From Schistosoma mansoni (taxonomy: Eukaryota; Platyhelminthes; Trematoda; Strigeidida; Schistosomatidae), in NCBI RefSeq assembly GCF_000237925.1, contig NC_031497.1, forward strand, positions 3,775,295 to 3,839,294: a stretch of 64,000 nt of DNA. Direction: 5' to 3'. Below are positions 43,375 through 55,700 of the stretch, in pieces. Numbering within the stretch: the stretch's first letter is position 1; each line of letters opens with the position of its first letter. Below the pieces are notes generated by a model. It was given only the letters and a program-made list of their open reading frames with translations, searched no databases and was not told the DNA's origin. The position numbers were made by a program, and so were the translations under genes.

Positions 43375-43740
43375 AGCAAAGATGGATAGTGGCTAGCAGC
43401 GGAATCCAGGACGCACGTTTCGTCCTATTTGGGACTCGTCAGTTGGATGTACCTGCATCTCAGAGTTGATGTCCACTCAGGGGCTCGAACACAGTACCTT
43501 TCGTTTTAAATACCATCGCGTTATCCACTCAGCTACTGAGTCGTGATAGCCACTTGCTAGTGCAATGGGTTGCAGTTTAAATTCACTTGGTATTGTTTAT
43601 TTGAATTTTCCCATTGATGTTTAGGACTACAATATGGAGGCAATACGCACAGTAAGCACATATGCCAATAAGAGACTGACCAGTTGCAGTCCTTAACATC
43701 AACGGGAGGATTCAAACAAGTAATACTAAGTGAATTTTAG
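43375..43740 (-). mobile_element. Sm-alpha-like repeat (family A), longest copy
   Basis: From right to left on the minus strand: a distal module with a fold-back (arms 43579-43632 and 43684-43737), a tRNA-like part (GAGTGGATAACGCGATGG-type words at about 43515, box B at 43480), the hammerhead at 43401-43450, and CACTATCCATCTTTGC at the edge. The tRNA-like part suggests Pol III origin. There is no coding capacity. Confidence 0.8.
43401..43450 (-). ncRNA. Hammerhead ribozyme, family A, intact core
   Basis: Core CTGACGA, stem II GTCC(CAAATA)GGAC, GAAA, stem III ACGTGCGT, cleavage triplet GTC, then CTGG pairing with the CCAA side of stem I (one G-U). All catalytic boxes are present. Confidence 0.8.
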
Positions 43741-45065
43741 TCTTATGTTCATTAGTTAGTAAATTAGACCGGCATTGAGCGACGAAAGTTAGCAAATTGA
43801 AAAAAATTGTATTTCTTCATTCAATTTTCTTCCCAGTTTCTCGATGAGAAAATTCTCCTCATAGTTCAGTAATATTACGTGCATACGTTTTGAGAAAATA
43901 TCAAAAATATTTGTTACTTCAGTGATTATTCATGTTGATTTCTTAATTGTACGTCATAAAATCCTATGAGAGAAAAATCGTAAATAAATACTGTTCTGTT
44001 TATCTTCAACTTTCGTCTCTTCTTGTGCATTACTGTATTTTGCGTTACACTGCTTATTATTAATAAGTAGTTTGCTTCTTTTAGTCAATTTTTAGAGTTT
44101 TCACGATTGTCTTATCTCCTTGGTTTGGTGAATTCTGTATTTTATTGATTCGGTCTTTTGTTTCCATTCATTCTTTTTCTTTCGTCGTAGTAGTTATAGG
44201 CCCTGTTTCAATAGCCAATTCTATTTTTACGCTCTACATTTTTAAAATTTCAGAAGATATGTTTATTTCAAAACGAAGTGCATGAGTTAGTATCATCACT
44301 AGCTAATATTCGTGTTAAGTTCTATTTTCTTTTAAACTAAACGGGAACATTACAACAGAATAAACTTGTGCGATCGTTTTTTATTTTCCTTATTATAACG
44401 GTACGTTTGAAATGCTTTACCTTACAACTCGAGTTCTTATACTGAACTTATAACAGCGGGATAATTAGAGATTAAAGATGGATGAAAATTTTTGAGAACA
44501 TTATTTCTCAAGTTGAGATGAAAACCGGGGTTTCCGACGTAACTGAAAAGTCCGGTTGAATCAGCACTCAATAATTCAACATCCATAAATTCATAGTGAC
44601 TAAACAGTTTTGAATTGTTAATGGTATCTTAAGTGTTTAACGATTGTTTGTTGTTATATATTGTGGGTGTTGTGACTATTGGTTTCTCCAATTTGCATAT
44701 TTGTTTTAAATCAAGCATTTTAATGATGTTCGTTGAATATTTTTAGTGACTACAGATGTAAAATATTTATGATTTATCATTTACATGTTAAGCTGCACTG
44801 CGTGAGATGTATGTAAAAAGAGTGTTTGAGACGTTTGAGAGTCTAAAGGTTTTAATGAAAACACCTACAACAAACTACAAATCTACTATTTCATAATTCT
44901 TTGAAATTTGTTTCTCCTTTTTGGTCACTGACAGGAGGTACAAGCTAGTTTTCTTCAATCCATCGGGATGCAGTTACGTAAACTGGAAAGTACCTGGAAA
45001 GAAAGAACAATCATTAACTGTGTATTAAGTTAATGTCCATAGTCAGTTACTTGAAGTTTTGATAA
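43741..45065. other. Gene-free stretch
   Basis: AT-rich. No gene or repeat family was assigned. Confidence 0.5.
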
Positions 45066-45165
45066 GGGAGTCTCATTCAAGCATGAAGCGGCAGTTCAGT
45101 GCTTCAAGGTTTTCAGTGACAATATAACTAAGATCGGTCAGTGATTCAATCTATGAAGATATATA
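45066..45165 (+). repeat. Degenerate family B SINE-like 3' half
   Basis: GGGAGTCTCATTCAAGCATG, AGCGGCAGTTCAGTGCTTCA and AGGTTTTCAGTGACAATATA correspond to the hammerhead end and tail of family B with many changes. Confidence 0.5.
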
Positions 45166-45599
45166 TCCATCAGACAATACTGCCTGGTGTGAGATCACAC
45201 TGGTATACAGTGTTAGCGATTGAAGTGAGCTATTTACTTATTATAATCCCTTAAGGTTTATATTTGCAGTCGAAAATGAAAAAAACAGACGATTTAGTCT
45301 TAGCGTAATTGATTGTTTTCTCTATTCGGCTTACAGTATTTTTGTGGCGCAATGATTAAACATCATGTGACAAATTATGTGATGCCAGTAAGCAAACATC
45401 TTTAGGAACAAGGTTTGCTTTTTCCACATCACTATATATTATCAAACTTTGGCGTAACGACCAAAATATCAATATTTGGTTTGAACTCAAAACTAACGAA
45501 TCGAAGTTTATTCGATTAAACCAAACTACTTTCGATACCTCAGAATCAATGAAAATATTACCAACAAGATTGAATCAGATATCTATCTACAAGAATTTC

Positions 45600-45930
45600 G
45601 GCATCCTTTTTAAGCAGACAGTCAAGGGTTAACAGTCATGTACCGAACCATACCTTGGCCCTGAGCCTGGTCAAACACGGTCTCATTGTCAGTAGTCAGG
45701 AAACATGCAACAGAAAAACCAAGTAACAAAAAGCAAGTCTTTAACCAAGTCCACAAAACAAAATCTCAGACTACGAAGACTCAAGAACACAAAGTGCAGT
45801 TGAAAGACGATACCGTTCAATAAAATCCTGTGTAGGGATTTTCAGCATGTTCTTTCCGTTACATCGGACAACAAAATCTAGCTACGTAAAGACACCTCTG
45901 AATACATTCAATCATAGCTCTGCTAGTTAG
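45600..45930 (-). repeat. Possible LTR or 3' untranslated part of the BEL/Pao-like element
   Basis: The stretch follows the end of the integrase C-terminal coding part on the minus strand. A candidate LTR start is TGTAACGGAAAGAACATG, reading from about 45871. No second LTR was found in the window, so the limits are uncertain. Confidence 0.3.
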
Positions 45931-47262
45931 CTACTTATTATCACTGGGAAGCACAGAACGTACAGCAGTACGCCTGTTCACCCATAAACCTAACATACAA
46001 TCTACAGTTTTTCGGCCTCCTTTAGAAGGCAAAGCTCTCGCACACCTTTTCTTACTACCCCTTCTTTCAGACCTACCATCACTGTCCTTACTAGGCCATC
46101 TCCATCTATTTCGCACTTATCAACCCGTCCCATTGGCCATGAGCCATGATTAGTTGTGTCGTTAGCCACAAGCACCACATCACCTTCCTTTAAGTTTCTG
46201 TGTCTGCAAAACCATTTCTGCCTCGCAGTAACAGAATGTACTCCTTTATCTACCGATGCCAGAAGGTATTTGATGGACAATTTATGTGCTTCCGTAGATT
46301 TGAATACCGCGATACTGCACTCCATTACTAAACCGTCACAATCTCTCAGTAGTAGCAAGGTGTTTGGTGTGAACATTAAGTCATACTTTCATCTGATGTC
46401 ACAGAAACGATGGGACGGTTATTTCAAATTCTTCCACAGCATATCAATCTCTCCCAAACTCCGCCTCAATGGCTAGCTAGTGGGGGTTGAAATGCAATCG
46501 TATCCCGTTTGATGTTGTGAAGTCGTTTATTCTATGCTTGTTCTATACACTTATATCATTTCGCGATTCAGAAGTCGCCCGAAAAAGTTAGTTCCGTTGT
46601 CACTGTAGATTTCTTTTGGAGTCCGTCGCCTTCCTATGGAACGTATTAAAGCCTTTATGAACGAGTCAGTGCTCAGATTGAAAGCTACTTCCAGGTGTAC
46701 GGTACGCGTTTGGAGACACATAAATATGCATCCATATCTCTTTTCCTTGCTTCTTTCCCACCGAACCATCAACGGTCTAAAATAGTCTATTTTCACAGAG
46801 GAGAAATAGAATCGATCTTGCTGGACTTGACATTCAGAAACAGGTATCACCATTTATTGGCCCAATGTGGTTTTTGTGCGTACACATCTCACGCATCTAC
46901 CTTTCGTCTGTCTAGATACACTGATTCCCCCCAACAGCCCGAGAATTCCTGCGTATGGTAGCTAGTACGTGTAAGGTCCCGGTGTGGCCTTGTGTGCGGT
47001 GATGTCATATGATATTCCGCAGGTTCGTTCACATTGTCACCCTTGGCTACCGAAGGAAATGTAGTGCTCTACAATCGAGCTTCGACACTTTTACTCGCAT
47101 GGACACTTCTTTTGAATCTGCGGAAACGGTGATCGGTCTCATGCGAAAACATAACAGGATACCAACTGTGTCTGATGTTGTATCTGGACCTTGGTAGAGG
47201 TCATAATTAAACAAATGAAAAGAATGGATATTCAAAAGCATGTCTGATACAAGAGGACACAC
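45931..47262 (-). pseudogene. BEL/Pao-like LTR retrotransposon remnant (RT piece, integrase, C-terminal domain)
   Basis: Minus-strand order: an RT piece (47250-47047; YQGPDTTSDTVGILLCFRMR, VKVSKLDCRALHFL). Then comes the integrase zinc-binding end (about 46970-46860; RCVRCVRTKTTLGQ). The integrase core follows (46853-46400), with IDYFRPLMV carrying the first Asp, TVHLEVAFNLSTDSF, YSDNGTNFFGR with the second Asp, and QPPLASH-stop-GGVWERL with the Glu. Last is the DUF5641-like C-terminal domain (46376-46002; LKEGDVVLVANDTTNHGSWP, GRVDKCEIDGDGLVRTV). The RT C-terminus, RNase H and everything upstream are missing, and there are stops and frame changes. Its near edge is about 160 bp from the CIAO1 start, in the opposite orientation. 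Confidence 0.85.
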
Positions 47263-47421
47263 TCATTATAGATGACCGAAAGATATTCATAACGTAATTT
47301 TCCTTCACTTCCTTTTTTAAGGTAGTACCTAGAGAACACTACCTGGGTCGTAGTACTACTGATTATTGAACGGCCTTACAAGTCTTCTGCGTCGTTCATT
47401 TGTTGACCTTCACTCGCATGG
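47263..47421 (+). promoter_or_regulatory. CIAO1 5' region with acceptor-like site and short upstream ORF
   Basis: A pyrimidine-rich acceptor-like TTCCTTTTTTAAG ends at 47321, about 100 nt before the start codon. It could receive a 5' UTR exon or the schistosome spliced leader. An ATG at 47418 opens a 6-codon frame (ending TGA at 47438) that overlaps the CIAO1 start at 47422. Confidence 0.4.
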
Positions 47422-49724
47422 ATGATTTGTGTTCGTGAAGTGCAGAAACTTAGAGGCAGCAACAGGCGATTGTGGACTTTAAATTGGAATCACAAAGGAT
47501 CTGTCTTAGTTTCTAGTGGGGAAGACAGAATAATCAAATCGTGGGCTAAGTGTGACGATGAATCATGGGTTAACAGTTTCTCTCTCCCAGAGGCACACAA
47601 AAGATCCATTAGATGCATAACATGGTCGCCATGTGGTAACTACATAGCCTCAGCGAGTTTTGATGGAACAGTAGGTATTTGGAAAATTTTCAAAGAGGCT
47701 TCAGGACACGAAATGGAGGCGCTTGTGACCTTAGAAGGTATGTTTTGATTCAAAACACTCAATTAAAACCATTTCATCGTGCCGTATATAACAATTTAGA
47801 TGAAATTAGCCACGCCTGTTTGTTACTTGGTCCTGATGCACAGTTTGGTTCTTTGAGACTTATTCGGTCATTTGTTTTTGTGACATATATAGTTGTTTCT
47901 GAACTTCAGATGAGCCTTGGTGATTTTTTACTTTCTAATAGTTTAAGTAGGTAGAATAGCCTTAATGGTAGGTAAAATGGAGTAATTTCTTAACACGGAG
48001 TAGTATTTAAACGCCATTTTTCTTCATCGTAAGAATTTGGAAATGCACCTTGTTTGAATCATTCCGTTCTATATAATGGCAAACGAACATGTCTGTGATT
48101 TGATAGCTTTCGTGGACCTTATTCTAATGTATACAGTAATCGATTTCAGTTAATGAACCTTAAATTTCATTTAGTCTGTAGACTAATTTTATATGCTCGT
48201 ATAGATTCTCATATGCATCTTGGTCGGTTGTTAGCATGTTTTAAACAGTTTGCGAATTTGTCTTGACTACTGTATTGTTGAATGTTGTAAGATGCTCGTT
48301 GCAAAATGAGCTTGTTAGTGATGAGACTAAAACGTCATACTAGTCCGAAAGACATTGATAATTAATTTTAGTCATGTGAAGAGAAGCATTAGCCTTGGAT
48401 TAAGTTAACAAGATACGTTGCTTATGCGAGCTTCCGTGCTGCTCCATCCATCCTTTTCTGTATACTAAGCTCAATCTCTACATCATTCACGTCTTTTAAA
48501 ACTAGAGCTCGGTACTTGGACAGGTAGATGTACGTAAGGTACTAGAATTTGATCATAATTGTTTTTGGCAACGACATTCCGTTGCCCCCAAATGTCCTGG
48601 TACGACCGAGAGTGGGAAGAGTACGCTCTCCCTCTCGAAATGCTCTCACATGGCCACGCATATATAGCATCTGCCAGGGAAGTCCTACTCACTGTATTCT
48701 CGTGACCGGGGTGTTGTTTACGAAATTAAGAGGACAAAAAGCGAATGTCCGGCGCCTTAACTGGGTTGGCGGACACGGAGGGTCCACCTAGGGGATTTGG
48801 GAAACCCTGATTCCCAACCAATGGTGCACATGGGCTCCAGTATCTTGAGGGAAAAAAGTGACATATGAATCAATCGTTGGTCACCGGCTACCATGTGACT
48901 GCGTCTCCTTACGATGCTCCACTGCCTTTTGGATCAGACCTTTAGGTCAAAGGTTCCGGGTGTGGCCCTCTAAGAAAACTACCTGCTTCGGTTAGGGCAC
49001 CCGGGCAGTATCACAGCCCTCACAAATTAAACGGGATTTGTGTAGCGTATATGTATCTGGTACCCCTTTGTACCAATATTTATGTTTAAATAAATAAAAC
49101 CGTACACTGATTTGTGGTCGTTATTGTTCTTTTTTCTTTTATACACACTTTACACTCTTTATCTCTTCCCATTCTCATTGTTATTGTGTGGCGCATATGT
49201 ATCTGATGCCCCCTTGTACCAGTATTTATATGTTCAAATAAAATAAAATAGATAAAATATTCAGTTTCACACTCATGCAAACTATTTGTATTGTTTTTCT
49301 TTCATGGATATTAGGACATACTAGCGAAGTCAAGTGTGTTGCTTGGTGCCCATCCGGTCATCTGATAGCCACTTGCGGTCGAGATAAAAGTGTCTGGCTG
49401 TGGGAATTTGATGACGAGGAGGATGTTCAGTGTGTAAGCGTTCTCCAGCCCCATTCACAGGATGTGAAATCAGTAGCCTGGCATCCACACGGTGAGGTGA
49501 GTACGCTTGGTAAGTATTTTTAATGTTAATTTTTTATTTTTATGTAGTTAGGTAGTATTTATTCAGGATTAGGCAATTAAGACGGTCATGGATATCTTTT
49601 GTTTTCATGTAGTCAGTTAACTTGACAGTTCAATCTCTTCAGGCACACACACAAATGGTTGGGTGCAGGTTGATTCTCTCTCAGATTGTGGATTTATTGA
49701 TCACATCTTTACAGTCAATCTATA

Positions 49725-49772
<48 letters not shown>

Positions 49773-52700
49773 TTGAATCTTATTAATTCATCCGATTCTC
49801 AATTTGCCTCTGTATTCGCTCTTTCTCGCTTTAGCATATCTTCTCTAACTCTGTGTGCTTGTGGCCTGGTGATCTGTGCTGTTCAATAATAAGCTGTAGT
49901 TGATGGTTCGTATTGTCTTTTGGAACCTATAGATCGTGGGGATTCATTTAGTAACTTATCAGGACGACTGATATATGAAGTCTTGGGAATTATTTCGAAG
50001 ACAGTCCACTACAAGTCAAATGAGTGAGCACTGTTACACCTACTTATAGATATCAGTCGTAATTTTTGATACCAGTTTAAGAGCCTGAATTCAAGCCTTC
50101 TACATATCTTACTAGGCTTTACAACTGGTAGTGGCTAAGTACAAAAATATTTTATTTATAGTTCAAACTAAGATACAATGTTGGTGCAGATTTTCATAAT
50201 GTAAAGTCCACAGATCATTGAAGTTACTTGCTATTTTCGTATCATTCATATATGAGAGTTGCATTGGGATGATGTTATAACTTGTTTGCCGAGTGGATAT
50301 CTTGTTAACGTATGACGTGATAAGACCGCCAATCAGAGAGCAGCGAATTATCGATTGGAACAGTGACACACGAAAACCATACGAGCAGTCTAGAGTACTA
50401 TCGGTCCTGCTTCTGCCTAGCCCAGCCACTTAAGTCTAGAACAGCCTCTGTAGTATGAGTCATTATATTTCAAACATACTGAGTTTATATACCAATCAAA
50501 CTGACCACATCGTACCATAAAATAGAAAATAACATGTGTACAAGATTTACCCAAATACGGCTGTGAGTGTGGGAGGCAGTAATTAGTAGACTAGGGATAA
50601 CTCAAGAATGTTAAATCGTATAATATTAGTCTATAGGTCAAAATAAAGCTTATTATAAAGGTAACATGAATATGAATAGTTTAGTTATTTAGCAATTATA
50701 CGATAAAAATATATGCACAGTATTGATTCATAAATAGATCCCAAAGTTACCATTCATTATCCTTATCGGGGCATAACAGATGATTACTAATAGGCACTAC
50801 AAATTTAACGGTTTTTTATAGTTTGAAATCTTAAACCTGTTAATTGTCAGACACATTCAAGCCAGTTACGTTAAGTTGACAGGTCAACGCCTAGGAGTTG
50901 GCACTTAAATTAGTTAAACTTTTTAGGAATATGGGGAAAACAATGGCTTTTTTCTTAAGTGGTGAAAAAGCTTCTAAATTTGGTATTCATTTTCAAACAA
51001 TACGTTGTCTTTTCTTGTTAAGACGTTCCATCATCGTAAAAATACCTCGGGACTCCGATAGTTGACGAAACTAATTTTTGCTACTAATTTGCACAAAGTT
51101 ATCACTGTTTTTGTACGTTTTATAGTGTTACACTTTGTAACGATGGTTATGTGCTAACCGGCAGGAAATCTAGGTTGATTTTCTGCCTGGCTGAGTCCAA
51201 TCACTCGACACCAAAACACAGTACGCGATGCCGAATTACTCGGACTAATGGCCATATTCCCGACCGTTGCTGCTACTTTGACGAGTTGGTCGGACTTACC
51301 TAACACGACGGACCAATCAGGCTTTACTGATCGGAACAATCGTTCCTCAAGGTCCTACCATGCCAGGCATGTTGGTTGAAGAACAGTAAGACTGAAAGCA
51401 GCAAACCCAAAGTCCCAGGGTGAAGTTGTACTACTGATTGTACAGGGGTGTGACGGCAGTAGGGTGTTTCCCTCAGAAAACCAGCATAACAGCGAAGCTA
51501 CCTTCCCACAAAGGAACAGACGGGTTAGAAAAGATCGACACTAAAAACACACACCTCGCCTTATCTCACAGATATCCGTCTGCGGCGGTAAGTTATCAAC
51601 AAGTACGGTTCTATCACAAAATTTACCCATAAAAAGGTCATGTACGACCGGTCTCAAGTAGTTGTCCCTTGGACACTGCGGTCACGATACCAGGTCAATA
51701 AGACCAACTTTAACCCGATTTCCTATCCAGGTACCTCTAAGAAAACACTTCCACAGTGTATGTAGCCGAGAAGTGATAACCGCCCTCATCTTTCCAACAG
51801 CACTCGAGACCACTGTATTCATAATCAATTTCCCTCTAACAGTAGCCAAATTGCGACATAGCCGATAGAATCTGATCAGCACCGAAAACTAGACAGATGT
51901 AAAATTGGTGACTACTGAGTAGTTGATCAAATTCAGGTTTGTCTATTTATTTTTGTCATCTTCGAGTTAACTTGACTTCTTTTTCCTGTCATTTGTGTTT
52001 TGTATAGGTTCTAGTTTCCACAAGTTATGACAATAAGATAAATGTGTATAAAGAGGAAATTGATGATTGGGCTGTTTTTATTCAACTAAGTAAGTGATGA
52101 GTATTCATGTGATCAATTTTTCTAAAACTGGTATCATTTTCTTTAATCTTCAGAGAAATCACAGAGCTACTTCCATATTTAACTACTAATGAGTAGTTTA
52201 TATTTCTACACTAAATAGTAGATGACTCATCTGATGCTAATTTTATATCATTTCGGATCATGCGAATTGCCATCTAGATGTTTTATTTAACGCTTCATTT
52301 CATCGAATACCTTGTATCTGAAATTTGAAAGACTTGCTGTTTTTGTTTTTGTGAATCAGTTTTATTAATTTATAACATCATGTCATAGCGTCAAGAGTTC
52401 AGTGATATCGAATTAACTCTTTCCTCATGTTAATTAAGGTACTTGTTTCAATGAAATTTCTTAGAAAATATAATATACGGTGCACCTTTTCCTTTTATTT
52501 AGGAGTATGATATTTTTACTGTTATCCTTTGAAGCAAATATGCTTTGAATGGAGGGTCTTAATTTAATTAAAGCAGTTCGTTTAGCTCAATTGAACTACT
52601 CATAAAAGATTAAATGTAAGTTGTTAAGCAGCGTTAATAGATGAAAGCTGTTTTGAAAGGAGTGAGAAAACTCTAGTCGGAAATTTGTTAGCTCTAACGT

Positions 52701-55700
52701 ACAAGTTAGGGAAAAGTCAAATTGGTTTATTGCTTTACAGTGGCTTTCGCAAGTTATGGCTCTTATGAGATGGTGAGTGACTGTCCAGTAGGTCTTCTTG
52801 AGTTATATACATTTTATTTTTTCTAGAAATTCAATTTTACCACTATTTCCAGAAATGTGAAGTCATATTTTGTTAAATTTTCGTCAGCTGACTAGTACCT
52901 ATATAAATAATTATATAATCATTGTGTAAATGAATTTAATTTACGTGTAGAATGTGAATATGTTCCGTTCACTCTTTCGAAATAAAACTTAAGACTACAA
53001 AATGGTGACACTAGGTATAAAGGTTTTTCTTCTCTAATTTGATTGGTTAGCAACTAATGACCATAACCGGTTGCCCAAACCTAGTAAGGCAAGGCAGAGT
53101 TTGAACCTACTGTCTAATGGTTGAAAGTCGGGTGTCATAATTATTAAGACACCGCCTCACGTTCGTAACGAAAACAAGTTGTAAGTGGATATAAATTAAG
53201 TTGAAGTTGTCAGTTTCGTCCTGTTTGATAATAGTTGGAATAGGAAGTCTAAAATACACATTTATTAGGTAGTAGGGAGTATTGGCTTCGAGATTTTCAC
53301 ACATTACTAAGAAAGTAGGAGATCATAAACTGCTTCCTCTCGATACATAAATCGGTTTGAATTCAACTTATGGTACTAGCCTCAACAAATTTGCAGTGTG
53401 GTTAAAGTCCTCTGTTTGTTGACTATTGTAGTATTAGTAGATCGACTTGATGCCATGTATCTGCTGTATTACAAGCTATTTTTCGTAGAAGCACCTTACG
53501 ATTTTATCACCGTTAAAGCTCAGGGAAGTTTGTTTCTTTTCAGAACCATTAGACTGCTGTCTCTTAAGTACAACTGCTCGATTGCATCGGGTGTTTTTTA
53601 AGAAAACTATATATATAACATAATTTTAACTAATACGTTTTTGTCAATTTTGTTCTTATTACATCAATACAAATACGGGTTATAGTCCTTAGCACATTGA
53701 TTGTTTTAATTGATAAGTCAAGTAGTAATTGGTCAAGAAATCTGTGATTAAGTCGCTGCTCGAACGAGACAGTTCACTAATCCATGTACGAAGATGGGTA
53801 CATAATAGCTATTAGTTAATATGACTTAAAAAGCACGTACAGGTTTCTGTGTTGCCTGGAAACTCGAACTTGTAACTGAATATCTGGAAACTAAGTGCTT
53901 CACCTACTAAGTGATATTTATGTGGTCACTAACCTTACAGGGTTATCCTCTGTATCAGTACTTGTCTACTTTTAACGTTGAATCATAGCTTTCTCATTAA
54001 GAAACGAGTGTGCAAGTAATATTGACGTTAAACATCGATTTGTTTTGCATAAAAGGTAAACTACTGGGTGATTTTGTTGTTAATTTATCTATCTGGAGTA
54101 TATGTTACTTAAAGCAGTTTCCCGAATAGTCTTAGTTCTTAGAAGTAGATACTTATCTAGCGTTATGAAACAGTAACAATCGTTGTAATCTCTGTTAGTT
54201 TATTCAACATAAATGTATTAAAAATCAATTAACCAGTAATCTTCGCTTTTATTTTCGAGTATGTTATTCTATTTCTTTTTTTCAACCTCATTAGCTGGAC
54301 ATGACTCCACTGTGTGGAAAGCAGAGTTTTCTCCATCTGGTGATATTTTGGCAAGCTGTAGTGATGATCGATGCATTAAACTTTGGGGATGGGAAGGTGA
54401 GTTTTAGAAATATAGCTTTTATCTGAAATATAAATCTCCAAATAACTTAAAACTCATCTATTTTATTGTGAAATGGCTCAATGGTGTCTTCACTTAAACC
54501 GTGAAATTAAATTTTATACCTTTCCTTTTATGAACCAATTCTTTCTCCTTGTATCATATATATATAACCACAAGTTATAAGAAGAAACGGGAAAACATGA
54601 AGGAATTATTTCAGTTTCTACATATAATAAATTTAAGAAAAAGGACTAAGAGACAAGACTGTGCAACGACAACTGCGCTCATTTTTAACCAGTTGTAATA
54701 TATAATTTTGTGAGACAAAAAAACACAATTACAACTGGATTTTTCTTAATGTCTACAAGGTTATCCTTTCTCTTAGATGTAAAAACATTGAACTGTCAAA
54801 GAAGAAGGAAACTCGGAATAAGAAAAATGCATAAGTACTCTATTTCTCTTGCCGTAGGCGTGATAGATGATCTATAACTGAATTTAATTGAATGAGTTTA
54901 TACAAGAATAATATGACAAGTCTGGAAAGAAATGCACATATGTGGAGATACCAAAATCTCCATAAAGATAACTAAATATTTGTGGTTATTAGCACACATC
55001 ACTCGTGGAATTACAAATAACTAAACATAAAAGTTTAAATGGTTTTTTTTTTACCCAAAACTGAACATTAGAAAATTAGTAATGACAACTGTGATGCTGT
55101 GATAAATCATCTTTTACACGAGTTATGTTATGTAACATTTGCATATTATCATGATTAGATTGGAAGTTAAAAGTGAATGCATAACACTAGTAAAATTTAT
55201 TGAGCAAGCTTCTTGGTTATGATAATTGAGTAGATCAAGAAATCACCTTTTCAGATCCTTCGTAAGCATTTTCAGCAACAAAAGAAAGAAATTCACTCTA
55301 ACCCCTCATACACTTTCGCATTTGTATTTAATGAGTACTTATCTTACGTTAGACGAGTTATAATATGCGTTATCAAAATCTATTCTGTTAGTTGTATGAC
55401 GTGTATAGTCCTCTTTCAGATTTTGCAACAATACAAACTGAAAATTATGTACTCTATACGTATAAATTATTTTGAGTAAAAATATTACCATGAAGATTAT
55501 TAACCAGAAACCAATTAAAACCCATAATCAACAGTGTAACTCTCATCCAAAAAGCAAATCATTAAATTAAGATGTCGTTGAGAAGCACTATTAACTAACT
55601 GGGTATAAATGTAGTTTTCTTATTCACAACAAAATGTACAAAAGTACATTTTCACTCACTTCTTAGCTCATACAATACTAGTTAGATACAGCTTAATATC

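Noticed and set aside
50163-50429. 88-codon minus-strand frame
   Set aside because: Lies in a repeat-like block in a CIAO1 intron and shows no domain.
51136-51895. Solo LTR
   Set aside because: TGTAACG start and GC-richer content are suggestive, but no matching CA end or target-site duplication could be found.
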